The notes beneath the pieces were generated by a model. The model worked only from the letters and a program-made list of their open reading frames with translations. It ran no database searches and was not told the DNA's origin. The translations under genes were made by a program, and so were the position numbers. A stretch of 7,487 bases of DNA from Syntrophomonadaceae bacterium. Lineage in GTDB: Bacteria; Bacillota; Syntrophomonadia; Syntrophomonadales; Syntrophomonadaceae. Of the stretch, positions 6,037 to 7,487 are shown piece after piece (the stretch's first letter is position 1; each line of letters opens with the position of its first letter). The stretch covers positions 1 to 7,487 of the forward strand of contig JAQUGU010000082.1 of the NCBI GenBank assembly GCA_028683995.1. The letters run 5' to 3'.

Positions 6037-7465
6037 GAAATACCAGCTTTTACCGGCATTATTTCTTCTTCTTTTAGTGGGCGGATGCGCCCATCCTTCC
6101 TGGACTACGGCAGGGAAGATTGTTCCGCCCCTATATGAGGTTTGTCCGCTGGAGGGAAAATGGTCAGTGATCGAGGAACTGGGTTCCGATGGGTATTCCG
6201 GCCAGACCAGCCTGGAGGCCGCAGGCAGTTTGCTTCAATTTAGCAGGGAAGCTGCGATATTAAGCAGCAATGTCTGGAACCAACCTGCCTATAAAATCAA
6301 GAAGGTAAATGCAACCGATTATTTAATGACCAGATATACCGTCCTGGACAGCGAACTGGCATTGACAAGCGAAAAGGTCGAGGTGGTTACCGTATTTGCA
6401 GACTCCAATTATCTGGGCGAATTTATGAAAATTGACGATGCCACCGTGGTTTCCTTTGTTCAGAATAAAGTGCTGCTGCTCCATAAAATCGCCGCTCATG
6501 CCGATGATCCCCGGTCGATTGCCAACGCCAGTATTGATGATACCGATCAGTATAATAAAACCGGGGTTTCAGGCATTTTTATCGGACTGAAAATACCGTC
6601 CCATCAAGACTATATTTACAAGACGGTTTGGATCGCGGCGGACGATAAAAAACTTCATCCGGTGCTAAGCAGGAATGATATATATTTCCCGCGAAAAAGC
6701 GGTTTCTGGGAACTGCAGGTAAAACAAGGAAATAACAGAGCAGCATTATCCGCCCATAACATGGCGGAAAAAGACCTGGCGGCTACAGAAAAAGTATCTA
6801 CTAAAACCGCATCATCCGTTTCGGAGAGCATAGTCATCGATTATATCGGCAATGATTATGTCGCCATAGAGAACAATACTGGCGGTATAACCAGACTGCA
6901 GGTTTTACCGGTGGATAAACTATCATCGGCGATCGGTATCAAAGTTTTAGATTTGCTGGGGCCGGCGGGATTAAAAGCGTATCACGGCGCCAGGGAACAA
7001 GCGGTGCAAACCTTGTATAGCCAGGGAATTGCTTCGATAAATGCGGATATAAACGAGGACAATTATGGACTGACACGAAAAAACGGCCATTGGTATCTGC
7101 GGGGAAGAGTAAATTATTACGGCAACAATGCTCCCGGGATCATGGAGTTTGATATAAAATTACTTCCCCCCGCGAAATTGGTATTTTACGATGCGTTATA
7201 TCCCGGTTGGCAGAGTATAAAGGATCGGGTCCCTAATGCGCTGGATGCGTTTGCTTCTCCCAACAAGGATATCGTGGTGGTTAAAACCAAAAGCAAATTG
7301 TATATCTTCAGCATCAACGGCGAACAGCTGAACAGTATCCCCCTGGGAGAAATTGCCCTAGATGAAGGAACAACGATTATAATGGCCGAGTGGGCTACCG
7401 GGTTTTACGTGGATGATTGGGAGAAGAATTTTCTAACCAACGGCGCGAGCGTGCTGGAGAAGTGA
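6029..7465 (+). CDS. Lipoprotein of unrecognised family, encoded with the two-component system
   Basis: 478-residue secreted, lipid-anchored protein. The N-terminus is a type II signal peptide: MLKK, a hydrophobic run (LLPALFLLLL), and the lipobox LVGGC with Cys20 as the predicted lipidated residue. The mature part has no other membrane segment, so it should sit on the outer face of the cytoplasmic membrane (or at the outer membrane in a diderm). I do not recognise the family. Landmarks: CPLEGKW (39-45, containing the only other cysteine); a probable beta-rich stretch to about 155; GIFIGLKIP (182-190); IYFPRKSGFWELQV (218-231); a polar Ala/Ser/Thr-rich segment (about 237-266); DNYGLTRKNGHWYLRGR (344-360); and IMAEWATGFYVDDWEKNF (451-468) near the end. 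The repeated aromatic/Gly pattern (GKW, SGFW, GHWYL) suggests several beta domains. It overlaps the kinase gene by 8 bp (ATGCTTAA), so a role linked to that kinase, as accessory sensor or regulated product, is reasonable inference. Confidence 0.85.
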   Translation: MLKKYQLLPALFLLLLVGGCAHPSWTTAGKIVPPLYEVCPLEGKWSVIEELGSDGYSGQTSLEAAGSLLQFSREAAILSSNVWNQPAYKIKKVNATDYLMTRYTVLDSELALTSEKVEVVTVFADSNYLGEFMKIDDATVVSFVQNKVLLLHKIAAHADDPRSIANASIDDTDQYNKTGVSGIFIGLKIPSHQDYIYKTVWIAADDKKLHPVLSRNDIYFPRKSGFWELQVKQGNNRAALSAHNMAEKDLAATEKVSTKTASSVSESIVIDYIGNDYVAIENNTGGITRLQVLPVDKLSSAIGIKVLDLLGPAGLKAYHGAREQAVQTLYSQGIASINADINEDNYGLTRKNGHWYLRGRVNYYGNNAPGIMEFDIKLLPPAKLVFYDALYPGWQSIKDRVPNALDAFASPNKDIVVVKTKSKLYIFSINGEQLNSIPLGEIALDEGTTIIMAEWATGFYVDDWEKNFLTNGASVLEK

Positions 7466-7487
7466 ACGCCATATTTCCCGCCAGCGC
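7466..7487 (+). other. End of window after the lipoprotein gene
   Basis: Only 22 bases remain, and no terminator is complete within them. The lipoprotein stop lies in GTGA (7462-7465), and the GTG frame stays open to the window edge. However, the nearest GGAG (7455-7458) is only 3 bases from that GTG, so a further overlapping gene cannot be claimed. Confidence 0.3.

Noticed and set aside
7453..7485. GCTGG...CCAGC inverted repeat at the end of the window as an operon terminator
   Set aside because: Only a 5-bp stem with a long loop that starts inside the coding sequence, and the window ends before any T tract could be seen.

Overview
The window suggests a low-to-mid GC Gram-positive-type (Bacillota) bacterium, probably an anaerobic Clostridia or Negativicutes lineage. 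The reasons are purine-rich GGAG-type ribosome binding sites at good spacing, short U-tailed intrinsic terminators, an OatA-type O-acetyltransferase with a fused SGNH domain, a PhoB/WalR-type two-component pair, and a lipoprotein with a short type II signal. This placement is inference from style, since no taxonomic marker gene is present. All five supported genes lie on the + strand.

Layout: (1) Positions 1-1554 hold the 3' part of an acyl-CoA synthetase (AMP-binding ligase) whose start lies upstream of the window. A clear intrinsic terminator follows at about 1588-1629. (2) Positions 1555-2029 are a 475-bp intergenic stretch. It contains that terminator, a roughly 180-bp stretch of unknown purpose with a small tandem repeat, a second terminator-like hairpin ending at 1843, and a promoter region with phased TTnTAAC repeats just upstream of an extended -10 promoter. 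(3) Positions 2030-7465 form one apparent operon: an oatA-like membrane O-acetyltransferase, then (45 bp later) an OmpR/PhoB-family response regulator, then a histidine kinase (ATGA overlap), then a lipoprotein of unrecognised family (8-bp overlap). No terminator is visible inside the operon or after its last gene before the window ends.

How the genes may work together: the kinase has an extracytoplasmic sensor domain and would phosphorylate the response regulator. The regulator belongs to the family that binds head-to-tail repeats at about 11-bp spacing, which is the architecture seen upstream of the operon promoter. A plausible model is an autoregulated envelope-response module in which surface glycan O-acetylation is the output and the lipoprotein is a translationally coupled accessory or target at the outer face of the membrane. 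The domain calls are solid. The circuit is inference. I found no phage, transposon, CRISPR or RNA-gene signature, and nothing that clearly amounts to an undescribed system beyond the unassigned lipoprotein and the possible self-contained operon.
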